NCBI RefSeq assembly: GCF_003024525.3
Contig: NZ_CP035934.2
Location: 124,001-188,000 of the forward strand
Source of the DNA: Acinetobacter cumulans
Lineage (GTDB): Bacteria; Pseudomonadota; Gammaproteobacteria; Pseudomonadales; Moraxellaceae
Reading direction: 5' to 3'
DNA: 64,000 bases
The translations under genes and the position numbers were made by a program. How positions within the stretch are numbered: position 1 is the first letter of the stretch; each line of letters opens with the position of its first letter. This document shows positions 46,562 to 54,080 of the stretch, piece by piece. A model generated the notes under the pieces. That model was not told the origin of the DNA, did no database searches, and saw only the letters and a program-made list of their open reading frames with translations.

Positions 46562-46814
46562 GCTAGATCGTATATAGGCAGCTTAGAAAAGCGGAATGCG
46601 ATGACGGTGTGAGATCTCAATATTCACTGCCATATAGGCAGCTTAGAAAATAAAAAGCGTCAGACTAAAAACAGCACGGCGGTTCACTGCCATATAGGCA
46701 GCTTAGAAAAATATCGCTATTGTCGGTGGTGTGGCCTTGCTGTTCACTGCCATATAGGCAGCTTAGAAATTTAAGCTTATCAACCTTGATTTGCTGTCCA
46801 GGTTCACTGCCATA
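46562..46814 (+). CRISPR. type I-F-like CRISPR fragment: five repeat units, four spacers, no cas genes
   Basis: A 28-base repeat beginning GTTCACTGCC, then ATATAGGCA, ending GCTTAGAAA, recurs with an exact 60-base period at 46562, 46622, 46682, 46742 and 46802. The four spacers are all 32 bases (46590-46621, 46650-46681, 46710-46741, 46770-46801). The 28/32 geometry and the TAGAAA end are the I-F pattern. Repeats 3 and 4 are identical. Repeat 2 has one change at its first base. Repeat 1 keeps only its last 19 bases. Repeat 5 stops after 13 bases, where the integrase gene begins. No cas gene is in the window and no leader is recognised. Confidence 0.9.
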
Positions 46815-47698
46815 CAGAAGACAAAACTGGATTTACCATTATTTAAGCTTTTCTGTTGCAGAAAGGCTTGGTACGCCCGGTCATTCATCTGGATCGTGCG
46901 GTCAGAACCATAAGTTTTGGTTCCACCAAGCACACCATTCACTAACGCTTCACGAATGTGGATTTCCCGACGTTGTAAGTCCACATTTTTCCATTGCAGA
47001 CCATCGATTTCACTGGTACGCATACCCGTAAAAAAGCGAATGGTGTAATAGGGGCGGAAGTCTTCACGCACTGTGGTAAGAATTTTATGCACCTCTTCCA
47101 GAGAAAAAGGTGTGACTTCAATCTTGCTTTCCTTCAGATTGTTAATATTTTTATAAGGCGACTCAAACTCGTATCGTTCAGCCGCATCATTGAGTATCAT
47201 ACGTAAAGGCGTCATGATTTGATTGATCCTCGATGCTTTTAGACTTGTCTGATCTTTTCCGTGAGTCACTTTGGCGAGGGAAGCACGGAAGTTCAGCAAG
47301 TCTGACTTCTTGATTTTCGAGAGAACCTGATTACCAAAAGCAGGAATCAAATAATTTTTAATAATGATTGAAATCTTATGTTGATAAGATGTTCTCCACT
47401 CAATCTGTTTTTGTTTAAACCATAATTCAGTAAACTCTTTAAAAAGAGGAACTTTAGTTTGTACAGCGATTTGCTGACTTCTTTTTTCCTTAAACTGCTC
47501 GACACGTTTACTTTTGGGGAAGTACTTTTCATATTCGAAAGTTCCCAAAGTAATTTCAGCTTCAAGCTGCTCGAGACGTTTTTTCAAAATGCGACGATTA
47601 TAGGCGTTGTCTTCAAGATTGGGTGTTTCTCTGCAACGAATGCCCATGTAGCGGAAATCGGCAATCAGTTTGCCGCTTCGTTCTCGGATGGTAGCCAT
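46815..47698 (-). pseudogene. tyrosine-recombinase integrase, 3' end lost at the CRISPR junction
   Basis: The protein opens with ATIRERSGKLIADFRYMGIRC, an N-terminal DUF3596-like region, followed by a core-binding domain (KSDLLNFRASLAKVTHGKDQ) and the start of the catalytic domain. The latter has the first Arg in FFTGMRTSEIDGLQW and then GGTKTYGSDRTIQM. The His-x-x-Arg box and the nucleophile Tyr are absent: after SSFVFC the frame runs into CRISPR repeat 5 and spacer 4 and stops at 46763. About a quarter of the expected length is lost. It is probably inactive, and it lies beside an excisionase-like gene and the tRNA site. Confidence 0.85.
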
Positions 47699-47717
47699 CA
47701 GTTAGACCTCCTGAAAC

Positions 47718-47927
47718 TTATTGCAAAGCATCCATGCTTAAACCAGTAAATTTAAGCATTTCAGTTTCAATGCGTTCCCAAACAAAAAGAATTTTACGAC
47801 CACCGAAAGGACGGATGTAGTGCACACCTTCAATAAAGACACTATCCTTCAGTTGGTTGCGAATAGTAAAAGCGTCGTACTGAATTTTTTCAGCCAGTTG
47901 TTGGGCTGTAAGATAGGTATATGACAT
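47718..47927 (-). CDS. small HTH protein, excisionase-like
   Basis: This 69-residue protein with YLTAQQLAEKIQYDAFTIR, then RPFGGRKILFVWERIE resembles AlpA/Xis-like winged-helix proteins that pair with integrases. It lies 19 bases upstream of the integrase in the same direction and probably directs excision or regulates the integrase. GTAACTAGG-type DNA upstream may be its control region. Confidence 0.72.
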   Translation of the reverse strand: MSYTYLTAQQLAEKIQYDAFTIRNQLKDSVFIEGVHYIRPFGGRKILFVWERIETEMLKFTGLSMDALQ

Positions 47928-48038
47928 AATAAAGCCTCTGATTTTTACCAGGTAACTAGGAAAAATTATTCCTTAGGCGTAATTTATCATATTTTTATTA
48001 CTTTACAAGTACTTTTTACCATTTAAGTAGGAGATTTT

Positions 48039-48254
48039 ATGATTATTTCAAACTTGGCAGTTTTACTAGCTGAGCGAAAGTTAAAAGTAGCTGATTTAGT
48101 TAGAAGTACAGGAATAAATAAATCTACATTGCATAAGCTCTATAACGATGAATCAGTCAGAATTGATTTTGAGACAATTGATAAGATTTGTGTGGCTTTA
48201 AATGTAGAAGTTGGTGATTTATTAATTTTTAAACAAAATGAAAATAATCAATAA
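48039..48254 (+). CDS. Cro/C1-type HTH regulator
   Basis: A 71-residue protein that is nearly all helix-turn-helix: LAERKLKVADLVRSTGIN, then KSTLHKLYNDESVRIDFETIDKICVALNVEVGDLL. It resembles YozG-type phage or plasmid repressors. AGGAG stands before ATG 48039. It is divergent from the excisionase-integrase genes and is likely their repressor. Confidence 0.85.
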   Translation: MIISNLAVLLAERKLKVADLVRSTGINKSTLHKLYNDESVRIDFETIDKICVALNVEVGDLLIFKQNENNQ

Positions 48255-48268
48255 TATATATTGTATTT

Positions 48269-48625
48269 TGGTCACAGATGGTCACATCAAAATGTCAGTT
48301 GGTCACAAATTCAGTCTATGATTAGGATGATCGTTAAAATTTTTTATTAAGGGGTCGATTATATTTTTGAATAATTACTTCGATGGTGAAAGAACTCACT
48401 TTTTTATTGTAATTTTTTGGTCACCGATGGTCACATGAAAAAATTGATTGGTCACAAATTTAAGAAAATTAGTTCAAACCTTGAACTAAAATTCTATTTT
48501 CTAGGTCCAGTTTTTGGTTTTGGATGAGTTATAAAGTACATATAATTTGGTGAAATTTGAGGTTATTTAAAGTTATTTAAAGTTATTTATAATGTGGTGG
48601 CACAAAATGGTCACATCTTGGTCAC
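48269..48625. repeat. eight TGGTCAC motifs next to the integration site
   Basis: TGGTCAC starts at 48269, 48279, 48300, 48418, 48428, 48449, 48608 and 48619. The first two groups of three have the same spacing (0, 10, 31). Similar motifs are at 15257 and 31776, close to the other attachment cores. They may be arm-type integrase-binding sites. The stretch 48255-48740 holds no gene. Confidence 0.65.
48562..48590. repeat. three tandem 10-base AT-rich repeats
   Basis: GTTATTTAAA is repeated three times in direct succession (the last ends TAT). The period is about one helical turn, which favours bent DNA or an IHF-like assembly at the attachment region. Confidence 0.6.
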
Positions 48626-48740
48626 CGAAGATAGGGACGACTAATAAAACTTATAAGTAGGCTTTAGTAAATAATTCTAATTAGATTAAAAAACATTAAT
48701 TAAATCAACAATAAAAAAGCCCCCATCTTTCGATGAGGGC

Positions 48741-48796
48741 TTTTTGAATTTGGAGCGGGAAAGGAGACTCGAACTCCCGACCCCAACCTTGGCAAG
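48741..48796. repeat. right attachment repeat (attR) inside tRNA-Gly
   Basis: 56 bases identical to 15077-15132, here part of the complete tRNA-Gly gene and its downstream flank. A hairpin related to the one at 15.06 kb lies just left of it. Confidence 0.82.
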
Positions 48797-48826
48797 GTTA
48801 TGCTCTACCAACTGAGCTATTCCCGC
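48751..48826 (-). tRNA. tRNA-Gly(GCC), with encoded CCA
   Basis: A full 76-base cloverleaf: acceptor GCGGGAA pairing with TTCCCGC, D-arm AGCTCAGTTGGTAGAGC, anticodon loop CTTGCCAA (GCC), T-loop GTTCGAGTC, discriminator T and encoded CCA. Its 3' 46 bases are repeated at 15087-15132. Confidence 0.97.
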
Positions 48827-48873
48827 GGAGTCTATCCAATTTTTTAAATAAAAAACCGAATGAAAAAATTTTG

Positions 48874-48946
48874 AGCGGGAAAGGAGACTCGAACTCCCGA
48901 CCCCAACCTTGGCAAGGTTATGCTCTACCAACTGAGCTATTCCCGC
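48874..48946 (-). tRNA. tRNA-Gly(GCC), second copy, CAA instead of CCA
   Basis: The body is identical to the tRNA at 48751, but the three bases after the discriminator are CAA, so CCA must be added or repaired by the CCA-adding enzyme. The two genes are 47 bases apart and co-directional; this one is transcribed first. Confidence 0.96.
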
Positions 48947-49107
48947 ATGCCACGTATAATACAGTAAAGCCTTTTTCGGTCAATAGAATTATGCAAAAGC
49001 TTGTGTTGTTTGCATAAAATAAAATCAATTTTTGCAATTTTAAGCTGTTTTTTTCAGCGCAGACTGTTTTTTTCGTCTGTGCGCTGGCGCAATGCCACGA
49101 AAGAAGC

Positions 49108-49461
49108 ATGTATACTCAAACGATAAATTTGGATTTTTGGAGTCAGGTCTTGAACTTGGAGCAACAATTGATTGAGCGTTTACAGCAATTAACGCCAAGT
49201 CATTTAGAGGTGGTGAACGAATCTGCTGGGCATGGTGGTTATTTCCCAGGTAAAGAGTCACACTTTAAAGCAATCATTGTGAGCGAAGCCTTTAGTGGTT
49301 TACGGTTAGTCCAGCGCCACCAAAAAGTATATAGCGCTGCAGGTGACTTATTAGGTGCAGGTAAAATCCATGCTTTGGCAATTCATGCTTTTTTGCCTGA
49401 AGAATGGGCAGGACAAGCTACACCGAGCCCAGAATGCGCTCATGCACCGAAAGCGGAATAA
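49108..49461 (+). CDS. BolA-family protein
   Basis: BolA proteins act with monothiol glutaredoxins in iron-sulfur handling and stress response. The 117-residue protein has the family core HLEVVNESAGHGG followed by SHFKAIIVSEAF, RLVQRHQKVYSAAG and GKIHALAIHAF, with the conserved His residues. A C-terminal tail rich in Pro and Ala follows. It is 6 bases before the SirB2-like gene. Confidence 0.93.
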   Translation: MYTQTINLDFWSQVLNLEQQLIERLQQLTPSHLEVVNESAGHGGYFPGKESHFKAIIVSEAFSGLRLVQRHQKVYSAAGDLLGAGKIHALAIHAFLPEEWAGQATPSPECAHAPKAE

Positions 49462-49467
49462 GTCACG

Positions 49468-49860
49468 ATGGATACACATTTACTGATTAAGATTGTACAC
49501 ATGAGTGGCGCAACCTTGGCGTGCTTGGCTGTTTTAGTACGTGCATTTACACTATTCCAAGGGGTACAAGGCAATCAGCCAAACCCCGTAGCACGTAAAT
49601 TATTTGTTGCGTTACAGCATGGTGCCATGACGCTCATTGCATTGACGGGCATTGTTTTATTGTGGATGAAAAACTTTGATGTACAGCCTTGGTTTTATGC
49701 CAAAGTGGTGTTGTTTTTAGTTTTGTTGTCTTCTTTGGGTAAAGCATACCGCAAGGGAGATGAGATCTTATTGGTACAACGCCGTGCAGGTCTATTTTTG
49801 GCGGTGCTATCTTTAGTTTCAATTATTGGTTTAGTGATTTTAAAGCCAAACTTTGGTTAA
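49468..49860 (+). CDS. SirB2-like membrane protein
   Basis: The 130-residue protein has four predicted membrane segments (about 5-25, 45-65, 73-90 and 105-125) and begins MDTHLLIKIVHMSGATLACLAV, the SirB family pattern with conserved His. The function is poorly known; the name comes from a Salmonella invasion locus. It is probably in an operon with the BolA gene. Confidence 0.85.
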   Translation: MDTHLLIKIVHMSGATLACLAVLVRAFTLFQGVQGNQPNPVARKLFVALQHGAMTLIALTGIVLLWMKNFDVQPWFYAKVVLFLVLLSSLGKAYRKGDEILLVQRRAGLFLAVLSLVSIIGLVILKPNFG

Positions 49861-49949
49861 TTGTCCGACATGATTGGGCAAGCCAAATTGGGTCTTGGTT
49901 AAACTAAGACCCATCGATGAATATCAATAATAAAATTTGAGGGGACAAC

Positions 49950-50786
49950 ATGCGGACGCGCGTGGTATTTAATCAAAAGGGTGGGGTCGGTAAATCCAGT
50001 ATTACCGTCAATTTGGCAGCCATTAGTGCTCATCAAGGTCTAAAAACTTTGGTGATTGACTTAGACCCACAAGCCAACTCGAGTCAATATTTGTTAGGCG
50101 ATGACGCAACTTATTCGGCAGACAAACCTGCACTTGAGCCAAATATTGAAAATTATTTTGAGGACGTTTTAGGCGCACCCCAAAGTAAAGGCCTATTAGG
50201 CAATGCCATTGGTTCATTGTTAAAAAATCGTTCCAAAGGTCTTGAAGGCTATGTGCATCAATCGCCATTTAAAAATTTAGACGTGATTCCTGCCAGCCCA
50301 AGTTTAGGTGCTTTGGCGCATGTATTAGAATCTAAGCATAAAATTTATAAGCTCCGCGATGCATTGCAACAGCTAAATGGGCAATATGATCGGATCTTTA
50401 TTGATACGCCACCTGCATTTAACTTTTTTACTTTATCGGCTTTAATTGCAGCGGATCGTGTATTAATTCCTTTTGATTGCGATGTATTTTCTAAGCGTGC
50501 CTTACAAACCCTGATTGAAAACGTGATTGAAACTCAAGATGATCATAATGATCGCTTAGAAATTGAAGGCATTGTCGTCAATCAGTTTCAGGCACAGGCT
50601 AAATTACCGCGTGAGGTGGTACAGCAATTAAAGGATGAAGGTTTACCTGTTTTAGAGAGCATGTTGCCACCGTCTATTATTATGAAAGAATCGCATCATA
50701 AAAATCAGCCATTGATTCATTTGGCTGCAGAACATAAATTGACGCAAGCCTATCAATTATTGTTCAATGAAATTGAAAAGAAGTAG
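49950..50786 (+). CDS. ParA/MinD-family ATPase
   Basis: The 278-residue protein has the deviant Walker A motif FNQKGGVGKSSITVN near residue 8, the LVIDLDPQANSSQYLLG segment and the Walker B region YDRIFIDTPPAFN. Relatives position plasmids, chromosomes or protein complexes on DNA. No parB lies next to it, so this is an orphan ParA whose cargo is unknown. A lipoprotein gene follows 12 bases later. Confidence 0.9.
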   Translation: MRTRVVFNQKGGVGKSSITVNLAAISAHQGLKTLVIDLDPQANSSQYLLGDDATYSADKPALEPNIENYFEDVLGAPQSKGLLGNAIGSLLKNRSKGLEGYVHQSPFKNLDVIPASPSLGALAHVLESKHKIYKLRDALQQLNGQYDRIFIDTPPAFNFFTLSALIAADRVLIPFDCDVFSKRALQTLIENVIETQDDHNDRLEIEGIVVNQFQAQAKLPREVVQQLKDEGLPVLESMLPPSIIMKESHHKNQPLIHLAAEHKLTQAYQLLFNEIEKK

Positions 50787-50798
50787 TTTGAGAACAGA

Positions 50799-51194
50799 AT
50801 GAAAGCGATCTATGTCAGCCTTTTGGTTACAAGTACAATGCTCTTAGGTGCTTGTGCAACGACGGTAAAACCAACTTATGTCTCACCAACGCAGTATCAA
50901 GCACTGAGTTGCTACCAATTGCAAAGTGAGTACAACCGAATTCAGCAACATTTAAATGATGGTGTACAACCTGCAAAACGTACAGGTATGGGGATCGGGC
51001 TTGGTTTAGGCGGTGGTTGGGGAAGTCGCGGTGGCTGGGGTATTGGACCGAGTGTATCTGTGAATATGGGTCAATCATCTAATACCAAAAATACTGAAAT
51101 TGCTCGTTTAAAAGGGGAGCAAGAAGCGGTATTACAAGCTGCGAATTTTAAAGGTTGTGCAATGGTTCCACGTACAGCAACACCTGCAAAATAA
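50799..51194 (+). CDS. predicted lipoprotein with glycine-rich segment
   Basis: A signal peptide with lipobox LLGAC (Cys19) makes this 131-residue protein a likely outer-membrane lipoprotein. The middle is glycine-rich (MGIGLGLGGGWGSRGGWGIG) and a helix ends in IARLKGEQEAVLQAA. Function unknown. It follows the ParA gene closely. After it, 51195-51524 holds no gene that I can support, only a possible hairpin GCCTGT/ACAGGC near 51212-51231. Confidence 0.8.
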   Translation: MKAIYVSLLVTSTMLLGACATTVKPTYVSPTQYQALSCYQLQSEYNRIQQHLNDGVQPAKRTGMGIGLGLGGGWGSRGGWGIGPSVSVNMGQSSNTKNTEIARLKGEQEAVLQAANFKGCAMVPRTATPAK

Positions 51195-51524
51195 TCATTC
51201 GATCTGATGCTTGGCCTGTCATGTGCCACAGGCTGAGCATGAGAAAAGTGTAATAAAATTTGTCTTTTTCTTTACATTCTCTTGGCCTCTTTATGGCCAG
51301 CTCAGTATTAAATAAAAGCCCCGCTTTAAATTTAAATTATTTCTATAAATCAATATCTTTTAATTATTCTGATATTTTCTTCACCTGCTTCATTTCAATT
51401 TTTGAATAGGGCATTGTCTCGCTTTGTGATGGCTTAAATACATTTTTTTGATCGGATGCGTACTTGTTTTTTGTCAATCTTGGCAGATAATGGCGATCGA
51501 TTTTTGTTGAATTTCTTAGGTTTT

Positions 51525-52121
51525 ATGATTGAGAGTTGGCTTTTTGTATTGGCTGTGATTGCCGTTCTGATGACACCAGGACCGACGAATGCCTTACTAG
51601 CAAGCTCAGCGCATCAGCAGGGTGTTGCGAAAACCAGCCTGTTTATTCCTGCACAGTTTTTTGGTTATTTTTATGCCATTAATTTGTGGGCCTTGTTTAT
51701 TCATCTAAGTTCACCGACTTGGCCACATTTAATCTTAATTTTGCATCTTTTTAGCGTGGGCTATGTGTTTTGGCTGGCGTTTCATTTATGGACGGCCAAA
51801 CATTTACAGCAACATAATGCGCGTTTTAATGGTATTCGACCGCATCAATTATTTTTTTCGACCTTAAAAAATCCAAAGGCTTTGCTTTTTGCTGCCGGGA
51901 TTTTTCCACTCAATACATGGGACAATCCGACCAGTTTTATTTTGGTATTTGCGGTTTTTAGCTTAGTGCTTTGCCCAGTGGCGATGTTTTGGATGGCTTT
52001 TGGTCGTGCTATTTTGGCGGGAAATTTAAAGCAAATAAAAGCCGATCTTTTATATAAAGGATCGGCCATGTTATTGGTGTTATGTATGTGCCCAGTGATT
52101 ATGCGATTTTTTTCGGCATAA
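51525..52121 (+). CDS. LysE-family transporter
   Basis: A small exporter of about 198 residues with five or six membrane segments. The N-terminus MIESWLFVLAVIAVLMTPGPTN carries the LysE/RhtB signature MTPGP, and LFFSTLKNPKALLFAAGIFP is the family's middle motif. It probably exports amino acids or related metabolites. I chose ATG 51525; the upstream 23 codons lack resemblance. It converges on DedA with an 11-base gap. Confidence 0.88.
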   Translation: MIESWLFVLAVIAVLMTPGPTNALLASSAHQQGVAKTSLFIPAQFFGYFYAINLWALFIHLSSPTWPHLILILHLFSVGYVFWLAFHLWTAKHLQQHNARFNGIRPHQLFFSTLKNPKALLFAAGIFPLNTWDNPTSFILVFAVFSLVLCPVAMFWMAFGRAILAGNLKQIKADLLYKGSAMLLVLCMCPVIMRFFSA

Positions 52122-52132
52122 AGGGCAAGCAC

Positions 52133-52774
52133 TTATGCTGAAGGATTAGACTTTTTCAGCTTTTGGCGAATAAAACCAATGATGCCGGGTAAAACACTGA
52201 TGATAATGATGCCGAAAATAAGATGAGTAAAATTGTCTTTTACAATCGGCATATTGCCAAATAAGTAACCCAATAAAATGAATGAACCTGTCCAGCAGAA
52301 CGCACCAATGACGTTATAAGTCAGGAAGAATTTGTAATTCATACTGCCTGCACCAGCTACAAAAGGTGCAAAGGTACGCGCAAACGGAATGAAACGCGCA
52401 AAAATAATGGTTTTACCACCATGTTTTTCAAAGAATTTTTGTGTTGCAATCAAATGCTGTTTATTAATAAAACGCGATTCAATTTCAAACACACGTGGGC
52501 CAATATACTTACCAATATGATAGTTTAGCGTATCACCCAACACAGCCGCCATAAACAATAAGATAAACAATACCCAAGGATTCATTGCACCAGTAGATGC
52601 AGCCAATGCCCCTGCAGCAAATAATAGACTATCGCCAGGTAAAAACGGCATCACCACAAGGCCAGTTTCTACAAAAATAATCAGGAAAAGAATGGCATAA
52701 ATCCATCCCCCATAATTACGAATGAATTCGAGTAAATGGGTATCGACATGCAATATAAAATCAATAAGTTCCAT
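52133..52774 (-). CDS. DedA-family membrane protein
   Basis: The 213-residue inner-membrane protein has the VTT/SNARE-associated domain: VVMPFLPGDSLLFAAGALAA near residue 42, GKYIGPRVFE, FFEKHGGKTIIFARFIPFARTFAPFVAG near residue 112, and YNVIGAFCWTG. DedA proteins help recycle lipid carriers such as undecaprenyl phosphate and maintain membrane potential. Confidence 0.93.
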   Translation of the reverse strand: MELIDFILHVDTHLLEFIRNYGGWIYAILFLIIFVETGLVVMPFLPGDSLLFAAGALAASTGAMNPWVLFILLFMAAVLGDTLNYHIGKYIGPRVFEIESRFINKQHLIATQKFFEKHGGKTIIFARFIPFARTFAPFVAGAGSMNYKFFLTYNVIGAFCWTGSFILLGYLFGNMPIVKDNFTHLIFGIIIISVLPGIIGFIRQKLKKSNPSA

Positions 52775-52967
52775 GAATATTCAACACGTAAAAATGTGGT
52801 TTGATGCTATCAGCACCCTTATAGAAAGTCAGTATTAATTACAGACTAATTTATCATTAATTCGTTCTATTTATAGGACGAAGGTTATTAAAAATCAGGT
52901 TTATTCCGAAAAGGCAACAAAATAACATAGCCACATCAAATGAATAGATTTTAATCAGGTGAATAAG

Positions 52968-53387
52968 ATGTTAAATCCAAATACTGTGCTGAAACAGGCT
53001 AGTGAAAATCCTGTCGTGAGTGCATTGAGTTCTGTAATAGGGCGCGCACTATTGGCTTTTATTTTTATTATTGCGGGCTGGGGTAAGCTAACGGCTTATC
53101 AAGCAACACAAGGTTATATGGAAGCAATGGGTGTTCCTGGTGGCTTATTACCTTTGACTATTTTAATGGAATTGGGTGGAGGCATAGCCATTTTACTGGG
53201 CTTACAAACACGTCTTGTTGCATTGGGTTTAGCCGGTTTTAGCATAGTAAAGGCGCTTATTTTCCATTCAGGTGCAGAAGACAGCATTAACTTGATGAAA
53301 AACTTGGCGATGGCAGGTGGTTTTATCTTCTTGGCACTGCATGGTGCAGGCAAAATTAGTCTAGATGCTTTATTTGAAAAATCATAA
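52968..53387 (+). CDS. DoxX-family membrane protein
   Basis: A 139-residue protein with four hydrophobic segments: LLAFIFIIAGWGKLTAY, GLLPLTILMELGGGIAILLG, LVALGLAGFSIVKALIF and NLAMAGGFIFLALHGAG. This is the DoxX pattern. The function is uncertain; some relatives take part in redox stress complexes. ATG 52968 has AGG eight bases upstream. Confidence 0.9.
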   Translation: MLNPNTVLKQASENPVVSALSSVIGRALLAFIFIIAGWGKLTAYQATQGYMEAMGVPGGLLPLTILMELGGGIAILLGLQTRLVALGLAGFSIVKALIFHSGAEDSINLMKNLAMAGGFIFLALHGAGKISLDALFEKS

Positions 53388-53529
53388 TAGCATCAGTATC
53401 TTATTGCTATATAAGGCGGTCATAAGACCGCTTTAATTTTGCGTATAACATTTACAAAAAGGCACATCTAAGCGGGCAGAATTTTGTTTAGATAGAATTT
53501 CAAATAAATACAAATATAGAGACAAAATA

Positions 53530-53895
53530 ATGAATAAATATCGAATAGCGTGGGTGCTTGTTGGTTCATTGGCTCTATCTGCACATGCCTTGGCACAACA
53601 AGATGTGATACAGACCACTCAGCAAGCAGAGCAACATGCGGTACACGTTGCTGACATTAAACATTTGGCCAATGCAGATGTCGTCCAGCTGACGGGGACG
53701 TTGGTTAAACATTTGAATTTAGATAATTATGAATTTAACGATGGGACAGGGTTAATTTTATTAGAAATGAATGAAAAAACTTGGAAAGCAGCAGGTATAC
53801 ATGCTGGAGATCAAGTGCATATTGATGCTGAAGTTGCTAAGCATAGCTATAAGCCTACAGGTTTGCATGTCCTAAAAATTGAAAAAGCGACCTGA
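53530..53895 (+). CDS. YgiW/YdeI-family periplasmic OB-fold protein
   Basis: The 121-residue protein has a signal peptide (cleavage after AHALA) and a BOF/OB-fold domain: DVVQLTGTLVKHLNLDNYEFND, then GLILLEMNEKTWKA, DQVHIDAEV and LHVLKIEKA. Relatives give tolerance to peroxide, metals or cationic peptides. Confidence 0.88.
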   Translation: MNKYRIAWVLVGSLALSAHALAQQDVIQTTQQAEQHAVHVADIKHLANADVVQLTGTLVKHLNLDNYEFNDGTGLILLEMNEKTWKAAGIHAGDQVHIDAEVAKHSYKPTGLHVLKIEKAT

Positions 53896-54080
53896 AGATA
53901 ATTTTACTTTGCTGAGCATACCTTTTTGCAAATCATGACTGTCGGTATGTCTCAGCATAAAAGCAGTGTGATGCAAGGAGATTGTTTGTTTTTAGAGCTT
54001 GTCCGAATAATGTGCGTTAGCCTGAGAAAAATGATAGAATGGCGCGCTAATCCTTCGTTAGCCTTTCATAGTTGTTTGTC

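Noticed and set aside
46720-47031. 103-codon plus-strand frame over the CRISPR fragment
   Set aside because: It crosses repeats, spacers and the antisense of the integrase; no ribosome-binding site and no family pattern.
31661-48750. Intact prophage
   Set aside because: An integrase, an excisionase-like gene and a repressor are present, but no capsid, tail, terminase or lysis gene is seen.
48686-48931. 81-codon minus-strand frame over the tRNA-Gly genes
   Set aside because: It is a translation of the two tRNA genes; the internal repetition comes from the tRNA duplication.
49950-50786. Chromosome partition locus or replication origin
   Set aside because: ParA stands alone, with no parB, parS-like palindromes, dnaA or DnaA boxes seen nearby.
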